Shown here: positions 46,833 through 62,506 of the stretch, piece by piece
Layout: each line of letters opens with the position of its first letter
Numbering within the stretch: the stretch's first letter is position 1
Assembly (NCBI GenBank): GCA_963580455.1
Contig: OY756963.1
Span: forward strand, 26,927,555-26,991,554
DNA: 64,000 nucleotides
Reading direction: 5' to 3'
Origin: Euonymus europaeus
Lineage: Eukaryota; Streptophyta; Magnoliopsida; Celastrales; Celastraceae
Notes under the pieces: generated by a model
Database searches by the model: none
Seen by the model: only the letters and a program-made list of their open reading frames with translations
What the model was told of the DNA's origin: nothing
Made by a program: the position numbers and the translations under genes

Positions 46833-47192
46833 ATGGCGAGGTGGTATTTTATGGTTGTACTCCTTGCTCTTACGATTCTTGATGCAACAGCTGCCAGAAA
46901 TGCGCCTGGCAAAGCTGGTCTTGATGACCAGAAGAATTTTGCTGTATTTGGTGGTGTTGGTGGCGTTGCCGGAGTTGGAGGAGCTGGAGGATTGGGTGGA
47001 GTTGGTGGGTTGGGTGGACTAGGTGATGGAAGTGGGCTTGGTGGGCTTGGGAGTGGGAGTGGGATTGGGGGTGGAGTTGGTGGGTTGGGAGGAATTGGTG
47101 GCGGCGTTGGCGGTTTGGGAGGAATTGGCGGGGGTTCCGGTGGCGGACTAGGAGGAGGTTGTTCCGATGATACTCTTTCTCATAAGCCTTGA
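46833..47192 (+). CDS. Secreted glycine-rich protein 1
   Basis: A single exon of 119 residues. Residues 1-21 (MARWYFMVVLLALTILDATAA) form a signal peptide, followed by RNAPGKAGLDDQKNFAVFGG. The rest is a GVGG/GLGG/GIGG-type repeat of about 70 residues and a short tail with one Cys (GGGCSDDTLSHKP). This layout matches plant cell-wall glycine-rich proteins of the GxGG type; structural or signalling function cannot be told from sequence. The paralogue at 48476 shares the signal peptide layout and the ARN(A/V)P...GLDDQK motif, so the pair arose by tandem duplication. A TATA box lies 100 bp upstream. Confidence 0.85.
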   Translation: MARWYFMVVLLALTILDATAARNAPGKAGLDDQKNFAVFGGVGGVAGVGGAGGLGGVGGLGGLGDGSGLGGLGSGSGIGGGVGGLGGIGGGVGGLGGIGGGSGGGLGGGCSDDTLSHKP

Positions 47193-48475
47193 TGGATCAG
47201 CCAGTTCATGTCTCCAATGTGTTTGCTTTGTGAAATTTTAGTCTTCTACTACCGGCAATTGCTTTTCACTTAATTTATTTTCTTCTGTCTGTTTGTTTTA
47301 ATCTGTCTCTTGATTATGTTTATATGTTTACTCTGTTTTTCATTGTTTTATACTTTTATGTATCTGTTTACAATGTTTGATTTAATGAAAAGCTTCTGGT
47401 GATCTATATAGCTACTTTAATACTTTTTTAAAGATGTTTCATAACCTATGTAAATGTAACGCAAACCATGGCTCAAAAGGGGCAATCTAGGTGCAGCACT
47501 GTACCGGCTGACCGGCAGATCTGGTCCATTTTTTGCCACACAAAATTTATTTAAATTTCTTGAAACCTTATATATTCATCGTGTATAACCCGAAAAAATC
47601 TAACGACATATTTTGTATTCAAAACAAAAATTAAATGTATCGAATCTACAGTCATGACATATTTTCATTTCAAATCTACAGTTCCACATTTTTTTTGATG
47701 TTTTTTCTTATTAATGCAATTGATTTTTGTATCACCAAAAAAAAATGTTGGATTTACCGTGTTAAGCACTATAGAATTATAATTTTTAAAAAGAATTTGG
47801 TATTTGCAAGTGAATTGGTGTTACAAAATTAGTAATCAATGCAAATGAAAATTTTGATATTAGAAAATTATTATTACTCATTGGACAGGAAGACATGATC
47901 GATCATCGGATACCAAAATTAGTCTGACCGTCAACCAGTTGGAGCATTAGGACGCCATCAGAGCATACATGCTTTTTCGGAGGAGACTGCGGTCGTGAGC
48001 ATTTCCCTTTCAACAACCCACTTATGGCACTCGGTCTTCCAAGTTCAAACGAGGCATTTCCAGCTTCCACTGCTCGAGTAGTTGTCAAAAGACTAGATCG
48101 TTCATTGAAACAATATATACCTCAGCTTCCCAACCAATTGTCATCATATGTATAGCTTTCTAGGAAGTCCTTATAAAGACCAATCAATGCTTTAAAGTCT
48201 GAGTCCTGACATCTCTACTATTCACGCTAACTTGTCAGACATGCTTCGACTCCCTTAATTAACTTTCACTTAATCCAATGTAATTAGCATCGAAGACTCG
48301 AAAAATTTCGGACAACAAGTTTGTTTGTACTCTGTAGTCTGTATTCACTTCCATTTACTCCATAATTACTTCCTACAACTGTCCCCTACCTCTCTTTTGG
48401 CCTTTAAAAAGACTAGCTGGTTCGAAACATTTTCAGGTATATGCTAAGAAAATATTTGAGAGAGGGAGATCAGAG
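47193..48475. other. Spacer between the two glycine-rich genes
   Basis: 3' flank of the first gene and promoter of the second. AT-rich, no other gene seen. GCCTTTAAAAAG near 48400 could be a weak TATA element for the second gene. Confidence 0.5.
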
Positions 48476-48895
48476 ATGGCTGGTTGGTGTCTGCATGTTA
48501 TGGTGGTGCTTGTTTTGGTGACAGTTCATTACACTAATGCAAGAAACGTGCCTAGCGATGCTGGTCTTGATGATCAAAAAGAACTTCATCACCTTTGGTG
48601 GTGTGGGGGTGCTGCGGGAATTACTGGCACTGGGCTTCCTTTTGCTGGGGTAGGAGGCATTGGTGGGATCACTGGGCTTCCTTTTGCTGGGGTAGGAGGC
48701 ATTGGTAGGATCACTGGGCTTCCTTTTGCTGGAGTAGGAGGCATTGGTGGGATCAGTACTGGGCTTGGTGGTACTGGTGGGCTCGGTGGTGGTAGTGGTG
48801 GAGTTGGTGGGCTGGGTGGTACTAGCGGTGGCGGTGGCAGTGCTGGAGGCGGAGTTGGCAGTGGTGGCGGCTCTGGTACACTCCCACTTCCTTGA
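48476..48895 (+). CDS. Secreted glycine-rich protein 2 with locally shifted frame
   Basis: A single exon of 139 residues, paralogous to the gene at 46833. Signal peptide MAGWCLHVMVVLVLVTVHYTNA, then RNVPSDAGLDDQK. Where the paralogue reads NFAVFGGVGG, this protein reads ELHHLWWCGG. The nucleotide sequence in the next frame would encode NFITFGGV, so one extra A (run at 48576-48580) and one missing G (run at 48605-48609) appear to shift and then restore the frame. Three 14-residue repeats (TGLPFAGVGGIG-I) follow, then a GGTGGLGGGSGG-type region and GTLPLP. Extracellular location inferred from the signal peptide; the function is not known. Whether the shift is real or an assembly error is open. 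Confidence 0.8.
   Translation: MAGWCLHVMVVLVLVTVHYTNARNVPSDAGLDDQKELHHLWWCGGAAGITGTGLPFAGVGGIGGITGLPFAGVGGIGRITGLPFAGVGGIGGISTGLGGTGGLGGGSGGVGGLGGTSGGGGSAGGGVGSGGGSGTLPLP
48631..48756 (+). repeat. 42-bp coding minisatellite, three units
   Basis: Units start at 48631, 48673 and 48715 with TGGGCTTCCTTTTGCTGG, and differ at one or two positions. Each encodes 14 residues, so copy-number change keeps the frame. Confidence 0.9.
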
Positions 48896-49527
48896 AGTTC
48901 AGGGTCCATTAGCTAGCTCTTTTATAAGGATCATCATTTTAGTCTAATTATGATGGTTAGTTGCATGTATTGTTTATTTAGTTTTCTCATGCTCCTTGGT
49001 GTCTTAATTTGCTCTCGATTCTCGTTGTCAATCATGGTCTCCTTGGACGTCAACTTCCAAGAACATTAATTAAATGTTATTATCAATAGTCGTCCCCATC
49101 TCGTTATCATATTATCCTGTGTCTATATATATGTGTGTGTATATATATATAGCTATTTGGTAGTTCATTACTTGGTTCGGGTAGATTTTAATTGGGCTTG
49201 AGTTGGACCACCACATGTCGCACAGTATTGAATGGTCTATATATAAACAAAGTAATGTAAGATTATGAATCTGCTGATATTTGTTTTTCCTGTGAAAAAT
49301 TAAAATTTATTAAAAATAGACGTTACAATTAAATAAAACATTTACTCTACATGATCAATGTTACAAGGGCTTTTCGTAGGTAGTGAAATTAATTCACATT
49401 CAATTTTGTGCACGAGCTCTCTACTACAGCAGTTAATTACTGAATAAACCTTTCGCATGCCATGCAATTATGGATATTATAAAAACCACCCAAGTACCTT
49501 CTCATGAACAGCTAAGCAGTCATTACA
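48896..49527. other. Spacer downstream of the glycine-rich genes
   Basis: 3' flank with a (TA)/(TG) mixed tract near 49125-49152. No gene seen. Confidence 0.5.
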
Positions 49528-49831
49528 ATGATTCCTCGAAAACAGTACTACACTTATCTTGGCAGTATCACTAGCGATCATCCGTACTAATCCAAGTTAT
49601 GTCGAGGCGACGACAAAGAGATCACCTCGACGATTGCTACCCGAATTCACAAAATGGCATGTGAGCGTTGCGAATGGATTGATCGATTTCAGTGAGATTA
49701 TGTCGATCCACTGTAGGTCTAAAGACAACGATCTTGGCGCACGAGATCTCTCGCCGGGGACCAATTTCACTTGGGAGTTTTAGGGAGAATTTCTTCGGGA
49801 GAACTCTTTTGTGGTGCAGCTTGCAGAAGGA

Positions 49832-49836
49832 TGATG
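49832..49836. repeat. Left 5-bp target duplication of the solo LTR
   Basis: TGATG, repeated at 50417-50421. Removing the LTR and one copy rejoins the SPH reading frame locally (QKDD then AAHATF). Confidence 0.9.
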
Positions 49837-50416
49837 TGTTGTGTCAACAGTACCAATTTATCAATAAACAAACCAGCACATAATCCAAAAAATTATATCT
49901 TCAAACTTTCAGCAAGCACAAAACAGAAATGCAAAGAGAATCATACAAGAAATTTTAGCGTGGAAAACCTCTCAATTGAGAGTAAAAACCACGGGACTCG
50001 TAAGCCAATTTAACCAAGCTCCACTATGTGAATAAGAGTTATAAACTAAGTCTTATACAAGTTCAAGTAGATAAAACAACTCAGAAACTATCCACTTGAA
50101 CAACTCAAACAATAATCAAGAGACAATTGCAGAAAAAACTGCACACAACAACTCATGAACCAGCAAACAAAATCTGACCTTAAAGAGCTCAAAAATACGA
50201 TCCAACCGTTCAGACTTGAGAACCAAGAGTCCTCTAACACTTGACAAAAGAAAAACAAATTCTTTTTCTGGCTGCTGTGCCCTCTGCCGGTTTTGTCACT
50301 CTGTGCAGTTCTGTTTCTTTTCACAAGTTAGACAAAACATACAACCCTTACACACCAAATGGGCTTGCATCAACTTGGGCTTTTCTCCACATGGTTGGGA
50401 GCCCAAAAACCCAACA
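49837..50416 (-). mobile_element. Solo LTR inserted in the SPH gene
   Basis: 580 bp beginning TGTTG and ending CAACA, flanked by 5-bp TGATG duplications, the hallmarks of an LTR element. No second LTR or internal coding region is present, so it is a solo LTR left by recombination. A 14-bp palindrome CTCTCAATTGAGAG at 49969-49982 sits between GGAAAAC and TAAAAACC. That arrangement resembles the GGTTTTT..hairpin..GTTTTCCACG region of plant Copia-type LTRs read on the minus strand, so minus orientation is inferred. Confidence 0.88.
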
Positions 50417-50421
50417 TGATG
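50417..50421. repeat. Right 5-bp target duplication of the solo LTR
   Basis: TGATG, matching 49832-49836. Confidence 0.9.
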
Positions 50422-50590
50422 CTGCCCATGCAACTTTCGATGTGTTTTGGCAAGATGTGTTGTTTTAATTTACAAGTGCTCATGGAAGGAATGCGTTTGG
50501 GTTGCTAAAGATGACGGGATTTACTTGAAGGATCTTGACGCTAAGAATGATGAGTTCAGATACAAATGGGAACCCGGATTGCAGCCGTGA

Positions 50591-51227
50591 ATTTATGTTT
50601 TTTTATTATCCATTTTTAATCACGTTTTCAAATTTCTACACCTGAAATTAGGCACTTCCCTTTGAAATTATATTCCGTATGTCGATTTTTGAGATTATAT
50701 TTACGATTGAACTTTGACATGTATTAGAACGTATTACTTGTCCCTATAATTACCATGCAGAGTGGATTGCGAGGTAGACTTCTTAAGATGAATTCGCCTT
50801 CCAAAAAATAAAAAATTGTTAGTCCATCTATTCTCATATTCATTATTTATTTGTGAACTCATATTCATAATTCATATATAATTGGCATTTGGCAAGAGTT
50901 TTTTTAGATACTTTTATAGGATTAAAGGTCAAAGTTCATTTAAACTTTTCAAGCCCAACTTACTAGAAACTCATTAAAATATATTACTGGCCTAAGTATC
51001 CTTTTGAAATGGGCCCATTTATTTAAGCCTTTGAGCCCTCAACTTTACTTCCAAAATACTGATCCATTTATGGCCCAAAAAAAAGCACAGCCCATCACAC
51101 GGCCGGTGGCACTTCATTTATAATTTTATATCAACATCACCATATGCACAAGAATTGCAGTGACTTCTTCACAAAGCCAAACCTCTGCTCAACATCTCTT
51201 ACCCTAACCTTTCGATCTTCAGCGGAA
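50591..51227. other. Upstream region of RPT2
   Basis: No gene seen. TGGGCCCA-like sequence near 51012 (ATGGGCCCATTT), AAGCCCAACT near 50962 and AGCCCATCACACGGCC near 51090 are site II-like motifs, in keeping with a housekeeping promoter for the proteasome gene (inference). Confidence 0.45.
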
Positions 51228-55301
<4,074 letters not shown>

Positions 55302-56220
55302 AAAACGTCCCATGTGCACTATGGATTTTCTTTAATATATTTTCCTCTTAATCGTGTCTCTCTGGATATCTGTATATCTTTGTCTTGTGTCTTGACATCT
55401 TTTTTCTAGCGGTGTTCCGTAACATGTCTGAAATATTCTTTTAAGTTACATTTCTGAAATAATGTTTTAAGTTACATGCTTAGGGGGATGTTACTGCTTT
55501 CGCTGTTTACTGGGCACATTTTTTGGGCATTTGCTCCCATGTTAGAATCATACAAGTTTATTCAGGAATCAAAAGCTTCCGTAGAAAAGAAAACATCATA
55601 GTTTAAAGACGATCAAATACTTTGCAGATCCTTTGTGCTTCAAAACTTTATGTGCAAGACCTTCAATTGGCAGACAGTCCAAAGCTTCTACCTTCATTGC
55701 ATTAGAAGCTCCATCATTATCTAGTCATTTTGATGGGATAAAGATCCATCCTCCCCAAGTGAAGAGACAGCAACGTGCATCATGGAAGAGAGGCCACTGC
55801 TTACTATATGCAACAGACTGCTGGAACTTACAGATCTTGATAGGCTTGGGATTCCACAATCCAAATTTCACGACCCTTTTAAATTCAAGAAGCAAAACAA
55901 GTTTTATTAGAAAATCGCCCAAGACCAGACCATTGAGGCTTTTGGTGAAGTTGCTTGAAATCAACTTCTTTGTTTTGAATAATATCAATATCGGTCGATA
56001 TCAAGAGTCGACGACACCAATTTATCATTTCGTTTAGTATGAAAAATTAGGGTCTTAAATAGCAATCTCCTTGGCAGCTATACCCTATCAGTATGGTTCT
56101 ATGCAACGAAAAATTATAGCATGGTAAATGGTAATCACAAGCAGTAACAGCAGTTTCTCCGTCGAATGACTTGTAAATCCACTATAACCATGACCTTTCT
56201 GTGCTTATCTTTGCACATTT
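55302..56220. other. Convergent intergenic region between RPT2 and PIF1
   Basis: 3' flanks of both genes. Overlapping open frames occur on both strands at about 55633-56037, but neither shows family motifs or splice support. No gene is called. Confidence 0.5.
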
Positions 56221-59200
56221 TCACCTATTCAGGCCCGGAAAGTTACCTGATTGGTGACCTTCAAGGTTTTCACCCCCTCTGCTAGTGCTTGGATTGCTGG
56301 TATTTGGTTCAGCCATTGCTTGATTCTGTAAAAGGAAAAGGAAAGTACCATCAATGTATACTGAATACTGATTACTGACAGAGATATTGGCCGAGAACAA
56401 TCCCAACAGATTGCCAAGTGATGATGGAATGGGTGAAAAATGGATTAGGCTGGAGAAGGACATTGGGGGTACATATTGATAATGTTGAGGAATTAAAGAA
56501 AAATCTCCAAAATAAGTAAATTAGGCATTTCCAATGGGGTCCCATTTCCAATGTGTCCACAACAACTATGAATTCTCAAGAAATTGTTTTCTGGATTGTT
56601 GATCCTTTGAAGATGATAATTGAGACCGGAAAAAGATGTTATGTTTTGGGGTATGCAGGCGTGTAAATTGTAATTTTCCTGCCAAACCATCTACGAATTC
56701 TATAATGGCATAGAATAATTATAAAATTTTAAGTTCTAATTAAGGTGTGAGATAAGGTTTAAAATTTTACCTGTGATACAGGACGTAATTGCATCGGTTG
56801 TAGACCAAGGTACTGTTGATAAGGATTGGAAAAGTTGGGAATCTGTGGTGTACTCGTATGTTGTGTGCCTAGTGGGTTTAGCATAGGATTAGGATCTGAG
56901 GGATTGGACGCTTGAACTCTGGATGGATCGGGAGAAGGGACAGGAGGCATATGAAAGGCTGGCATGGGGAACCTTGGACCCAAGTGAGCTGCTGCAGCCG
57001 GCGTTGGGAAGGCAGAACCAGCTAAAACACCAGGAAATGGCATCAATGGGCGGTTGATACCCATTTCCATGCCCATCCCCATCCCGATACCCATCCCCAT
57101 TGGCGGCATGTACTGCTGTACACCAGGAAATATCATCGGAATCATGCCACAACCCATGGACATCATCTACAGAAATAATTAATCAAAATCTAGTCAGGCA
57201 TAAAGAAGCAGAAGTTCATAAGCATGGTCAGCCATGATATAAACATGCCTAAATGATTACGTGAATAAAATTGAATAATCCATCATCATATAATAACCTG
57301 GATAGAGTTTCACAGTCAGCGTATGAAGATTTAATTTTTTGAAGTTTCAACACTTTAATTTATGACCTCCGTGTCTGAATCAACTAAAACAACATAATTG
57401 TTGCAACAATACCCACACATTTAGTAAGATCATAATTTCTTTTGGATTATCGTCATTTCTTTTGAAAGAGGCCATACATTAGTTACCATATAATTTGTCA
57501 AAATCTTACGTCATAAGGAAGACGGTAGTTTATAAGCAAACCAGCAGCAAAGAGAGAACTAGAAACAGTTTAAATGTCATTGTACTTAACATACAAAACT
57601 AAGAGATTCCTAGAATCTAAACACAAAACTAAGAGATTCTCTAGAATATAAACAGGTTTTCAACCAAGTATATCTACAAAACAGATAATGGAATTCCGCG
57701 ATATATAGATTGAGAACCTTTGTCGTCAGGAGTTTTACTTTAAAAGGATCCCAGAGAAAGGCTGAAGCCCTAATTCAAGAAATGAGAGACCTCCACTTAT
57801 TAAGCAGGGCGTCTACATGCTACTCTTTCACTCTTTGTTAACTGCAGCGGTTGTCTTTACTATTCTAGTATTCTCTGTCAGGAGGAGTCTTCCATCTATT
57901 TGTGTGTGCTCACATACAGAAAAAGAAGGTTGATGAATGATCACAAGAGGGAATGATCCAACATAAAAATTCAATCTCGCTCATCTAAGCATACCGAGAT
58001 CGTTTTGTGGAGGCAAGTGATTTTGCCAGCAAGGTTGGGGTGTTTCAGTAAAATTGCATTGCCTCTTTGTGATAGTAAAAGCAGTGAGTTATGGCATTTT
58101 CGAATGATGGTGGATGAGTTTACAATGATACTGTTATAAAAATGTACAATAGTCATGCAGGACAGCAGGATAAATATATGTCGGGTGTCATCAACATTGA
58201 GAAGCTACAAGAATCCATAAGATAAAATCAGTTTGAATACACCACAAGGATGCTCTTTTCCTTTTCCTTCTCCTTCCTATCTAGAGTTATTTTCTTTAAC
58301 AATCCTATAGAGCACATAACCTTTCTTAATACTTATACCCATGTCGTTTTTCATAATTTTTTCTTCTTCTTTTACTTACTATCTCCTACCGGAATTTTCA
58401 CAGTTCTTGATGCATCACCACTCTTTCTATGTTTTACATGCCCTAAAGAGTTTTCTTGTAGCTAATCTTTGACCAACAACGCACCTACCCTAGATCAAAT
58501 ATACTCATTTTGTATCCTCCATGCAGATATCCAAACAAACATCACATAAATACAAGAGGACATACCTGCACTTGCAACTGAAGAGATTTTAAGTACTCAA
58601 TTGCCTCATCCAACATAGAAGCCTTGTCCGACTGAAAGTTAAGAAGAAACCAAGAGGCGAATTGTAAAACAAAAAAAAGAATAACTAAATCATAATGAAG
58701 CAACGGTTATTAAAGTATCGCAGACAACCTTGTTGCAATGTGGTATGAGTTCTTGCAAAGCCCTCATCTTTTCATTTATCCTGTCTCGACGCCTCTGTTA
58801 AGGATGATATTCCATGTTTTAGAAAAGCCAACAGAGTAAAACGGCACTGATATTATCAACATTTATACTGATGGAACCACATATACCCTTTCTGAAAGGT
58901 TGTGAACCTCTGCAGCACGAGACCGCTTTGTAGAAGTTGATCCACGAGCTTGCTTCTTTCCATGAACAGATTCAAACTCAGCATCCTTTGACAACAAGAA
59001 AGCTATAGTGATTGAACTCGGGAAAAAAAATAAAAGCTAAATAATAGAGATTTTATGTTACATCTTTACCTAGAAAATATGATGAATAGCACCATGCAAA
59101 ACCACCATTTTTTGCCCCAACATACAGCCACCATAAGCTGGTATTACTTTTGGCTTGACCAGAAAATAATTGGGCACTAACAGAATCCATTTTTCATACC

Positions 59201-62200
59201 TTGGATTCATTTTATAAATTTTATACCTAAAGTTTATATTCTTAATCCTTCCATGAAGATATAGCACCCACAATTTGTGTTTTTCTGGTCAACGGTTATC
59301 CAATGATGTTAAAAGTAATAACAAGTTAGTTAGGGTTGTGTCGGCGGAGCCACCCTTGGGCTAGGGTGGGCTCTAGCCCGGGGTAACTTTTTGAATTTTT
59401 TTTAGTATATATACTTATATATACCCTAATAAACATATGCCTCTACTAACATATTTATTGATTTGAAAACTTAAGCTCAATAGTCCAGTACAGACTTCAA
59501 CTCATCACTGAGTTGTGTCGCGGATTAGTTGAGACGAATAAATTTTAGTATTATAATTTGATTGACAATGATAGATTATACTTCAATAACCTAGCCCAGT
59601 GAAGCAGTGAAAGCCGCTTGATAGTGTTTGTAATATATCTGCAAATTTTGTTCTTTAACAGTTTTTTATTCTCATGTGAGTTTTGTTATGTTCAACTTTT
59701 CATTCCCATGTATAAGTACATTATTGATTAATTCTCAATCCAATTTTGATAAATAACACTAAAAAAAAAATCGGGGCGATGCCCCGAACCCCCCACCAAC
59801 CTATCGACTCCCGAGTATAAGCTCCTAGCTCCGTCCCTGGTATGTATTGTTGCTACTCGATAGCCCAGGGTAGAAAAAAATCCTGGCTCCGCCCCGTTGT
59901 GATATTATAATCCTGCTTGTTCTGATAACTAAATGATTCGTCTTCAAAAATCATGCCCGTTTTGCATAACATGGGACCTCTTGCTAAAACTCTAAAATAA
60001 ACAGGATTGGCAACCTTCTATTTTATTTATTTTTTTCTATTGTTGCCTTTGGCATCTTCAACCTATTTTTTAGAATTTGTCAACAGTCATGCAACTGCAA
60101 ACACTGACCACGGCAACCAAATTCCAAACACCGCAACAAGCACTCCTTGCAATGTTGTCAACAACCAAAGGCATCTCAACAAACTCGCCGTTACTTCAGA
60201 TCATTGGATATCAAACAAACCCCATAGAGTTTTACCAGTCTCACTCTGCCCATTTAAGACTACGCCGTCCAATCTCTATCCTAGAGACAAAATCGTCCCA
60301 GACTCATTACTCTGTTATGGGGCGTATTTAATACACCCCAAGCCCGTTCCATAGAGAAAAATTTAGATCTTCAAATAGTGACAGATCATAGAATGCCACG
60401 TGTAATAAAAATTGAAAGAGACCATCCCCATATTACTTATGGCCACCTTATTGCTGTCTCTACATTCTCAAAGTTTCAACCACAAAATAACCCTCTCTCA
60501 TTTTGACTCAATACATTCATTTATTAGGGACTCCAAGCATTGTAAACCCTGCCGCTGCAGATAGCATTAAATCTTAGTGAATTAACTGAGGAAAACCACA
60601 AATGTGTCTCGATCTCCTCGGGGGCGATTTTAATTTTTGTCAATATGTCTGTCAGCTAAACCATTATCAATTTCAATCTCAAGTTTTTTTTTTATTTCTC
60701 TGCCCGCTAAACCATTATCAGTTTCAATCCCTGAACCATCATCCGGTTCATTCTGAATTGAATCGAATCGAATCGAAAGCATCACTGTAAAACCCATGCC
60801 TTGTGGTACTTCAGAACAAAATATTATAAAATTCTGCGTCCAAAAGCTAACAGTAACAGACAAAGCAGGTGATGGGACGAGGAAACAATTCCCGCGAGAC
60901 GCGCCATCAACAGGACCATTAATCATCACTACCCCTTCTCAATCTTTGCATCAAGGACCACCTCCAATCCTAATCATCCACTACTCATCTTCATCAACTT
61001 CTAACCGCACACGTGGCAAGCCCAAAAGTAGAACACGACCACCACATCCACATACACGGACACCCTCCACCGCGCTGACGTTCAAGTATAACCCAAACAC
61101 GATAACGCCAACCCCGGCGCACAATAGCCTAGGCTAATTAACGATAAAAACTAAATTACTTTTAACTCAGAAAACTTTGACAGTGACAGTGGTTTTTTTT
61201 TAACTCACCTCGCTTTGACCACACTCGGCCTCTTCGCCTTCTCTGCCCTTCCGCTTCCGGTCATCCGCTGACGCCGACTTCAGAGGTGGTAACTCGGCAC
61301 TGGCGGTTGAGCCACTCGGAGACGACGTTAAGGTGATCTCAGCACTAGTTAAAATCTTGTCTCTAGTGTCGGTATTTCCACCGCCAGAAGCAGAGGGATA
61401 TGCCGCCGGTCTAGCGCCGTTCTTAAACTCGCCCCTATAAATGCTGTCGGATGCGTCTAACGAACTCCTAGCCACCTCCGGTATACTAGCTTGGTGGCTT
61501 GGCCCAGGTGTGTCACTCGAGTCCCTTATCGTCGTTTCCCTCACAACCTTCTGCTTTGAACTGGACGGTCCCGGCGATTCCACCGCTGATGCAACTGTCT
61601 CATCAAATGCCCTCGTACGATTATGCCTCGAGAAGAGAGAAAAATTTTGCACCTCAGTCCTACGTGCCGGTGGTACAGGTGGCCGCCGCGGTGTGGCAAT
61701 CGCCATCTGCTGCGACCTCGGCTCTGGATTCTGATTTGTGCCTACGGCGGGGGGTGTAGCATTGGCAGAACTGGTGACGCAAGGGGTGGGGTAAAGGAGA
61801 TCCGTGCAGAAATCTTGGTCGAAATTTGAATCATGGAGAGGATAATGGAGCCAAGCGGCCATCTCGTCCTCTTGCATAAATAGGTGGTGATGTTGTTCTT
61901 CTTCTTGCGGTAATCGAGCCTCCCGTGCCGTCGAAGACTCGGCGGGGATCACCGCATCGTCAAATTTGGACGGTTGAGATTTCTTGTGAGACTTGTGTGT
62001 CTGGCTCTGCGTAACCACTTGGCCGTTATGCCAGAATAGTTCCATGATCTCATCCTCAGGCCTGTTAAATCCAAACACAACAGTACAAATTTGGTTTAAC
62101 CGAGCAAAAGTTGAAAAACTACGGAGAAGAAGATAACGACAAGACGATTACATGGCTGATCCTTTGGGGCGAGCTAAGCCTGAAGTATTGGTGATAGAGT

Positions 62201-62240
62201 AATCATCGTCCATTTCAAAATCTGGAACATTGTGATTCAT
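56221..62240 (-). CDS. PIF1: Phytochrome-interacting bHLH factor PIF1/PIL5
   Basis: Coding exons 62152-62240, 61209-62061, 58887-58985, 58729-58794, 58566-58631, 56771-57166 and 56221-56325 join in frame to 557 residues. It represses seed germination and chlorophyll synthesis in the dark and is degraded after binding active phytochrome. Start [17 protein letters not shown]. The active-phyB-binding (APB) motif [15 protein letters not shown] lies at ~32-46, followed by [13 protein letters not shown]. Pro/Ser-rich middle. The bHLH is at ~333-390: [20 protein letters not shown] with the His-Glu-Arg E/G-box contacts, then [20 protein letters not shown]. After it comes [20 protein letters not shown], a PIF1 hallmark, with Met/Gly-rich repeats. 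The C terminus ([16 protein letters not shown]) also fits PIF1. Intron 2 is 2.2 kb and carries a transposon. No lesion. Confidence 0.95.
57167..58565 (-). other. PIF1 intron 5, 1.4 kb
   Basis: AT-rich intron between the end of the helix-loop-helix and the Met-rich exon. No gene or clear repeat seen. Confidence 0.6.
59341..59895. mobile_element. Non-autonomous hAT-like transposon in a PIF1 intron
   Basis: A 555-bp element. The left end reads TCGGCGGAGCCACCC and the right end, inverted, GGGGCGGAGCCAGGA; they share GGCGGAGCCA. Just inside are GGGCTCTAGCCCGGGG and AGCCCAGGGTAG. GTTGTG flanks both sides (59335-59340 and 59896-59901), 6 of the 8 bp expected for hAT elements. GGCGGAGCCA-type ends are frequent in plant non-autonomous hAT elements. 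There is no coding capacity. It lies within PIF1 intron 2. Confidence 0.7.
61009..61017 (+). promoter_or_regulatory. ABRE/G-box-like motif in PIF1 intron 2
   Basis: ACACGTGGC, a strong ABRE/G-box match (CACGTG at 61010-61015). A second CACGTG lies at 60397-60402. Both are in the large intron near its 5' end. Function is inferred only from motif identity. Confidence 0.3.
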
Positions 62241-62248
62241 GCTTTATT

Positions 62249-62339
62249 CTGCAAGGAATCCGAAGAAGTAGACAAAGAAATTAATTCACACAGGAAGCAC
62301 CTAACAGAATCAAAAAGAGATTGAAATCGCAGAACTCAC
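62249..62339 (-). other. Probable 5' UTR intron of PIF1
   Basis: On the minus strand GTGTCTG is followed by donor GTGAGTTC at 62339 downward. TCCTTGCAG ends at 62249, eight bases before the PIF1 ATG. The leader exon upstream (from 62340) contains a (GA/CT)n tract near 62507-62537. Confidence 0.55.
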
Positions 62340-62506
62340 CAGACACCTCTCAAGAAAATTAAACCGACACTAGTATTTGTGCATAACCGGATGCGAACCC
62401 AACCGAACCAAACAGCGCATCGAAAGAAATATATTAGCTAGGACTTCTGATCTTCCATAGCTGAATACAGCACAGTATCCTCCGACTCCAATACTTATAG
62501 AGCGAG

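Larger units (their letters stand above)
49528..50590 (+). pseudogene. S-protein homologue (plant self-incompatibility S1 family), disrupted
   Basis: Pieces of a small secreted SPH protein are recognisable: a hydrophobic leader (LAVSLAIIRTNPSYVEA), WHVSVANGLIDFSEIMSIHC, RSKDNDLGARDLSPGTNFTW, then in another frame ENFFGRTL-WCSLQKDD, and after an insertion AAHATFDVFWQD and CSWKECVWVAKDDGIYLKDL...YKWEPGLQP. Lesions: the ATG at 49528 is out of frame with the leader; TTTT at 49778-49781 shifts the frame and gives a TAG at 49781-49783; a 580-bp solo LTR splits the gene after 49836; and the last part lies in yet another frame, with a TAA at 50466-50468. SPH proteins are secreted; only a few act in self-incompatibility, and most have unknown roles. 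This copy is almost surely dead. Confidence 0.88.

Noticed and set aside
48589..48909. Proline-rich minus-strand frame opposite the second glycine-rich gene
   Set aside because: Gly-rich coding sequence always yields a Pro-rich antisense frame; it is a shadow.
55633..56037. Open frames on both strands between RPT2 and PIF1
   Set aside because: They overlap each other and show no motif, signal peptide or splice context; the region is better read as shared 3' flanks.
60007..60354. Plus-strand open frame with a signal-peptide-like start, inside PIF1 intron 2
   Set aside because: It begins with TTG rather than ATG, lies antisense in an intron, and the rest has no family features or composition of a real protein.
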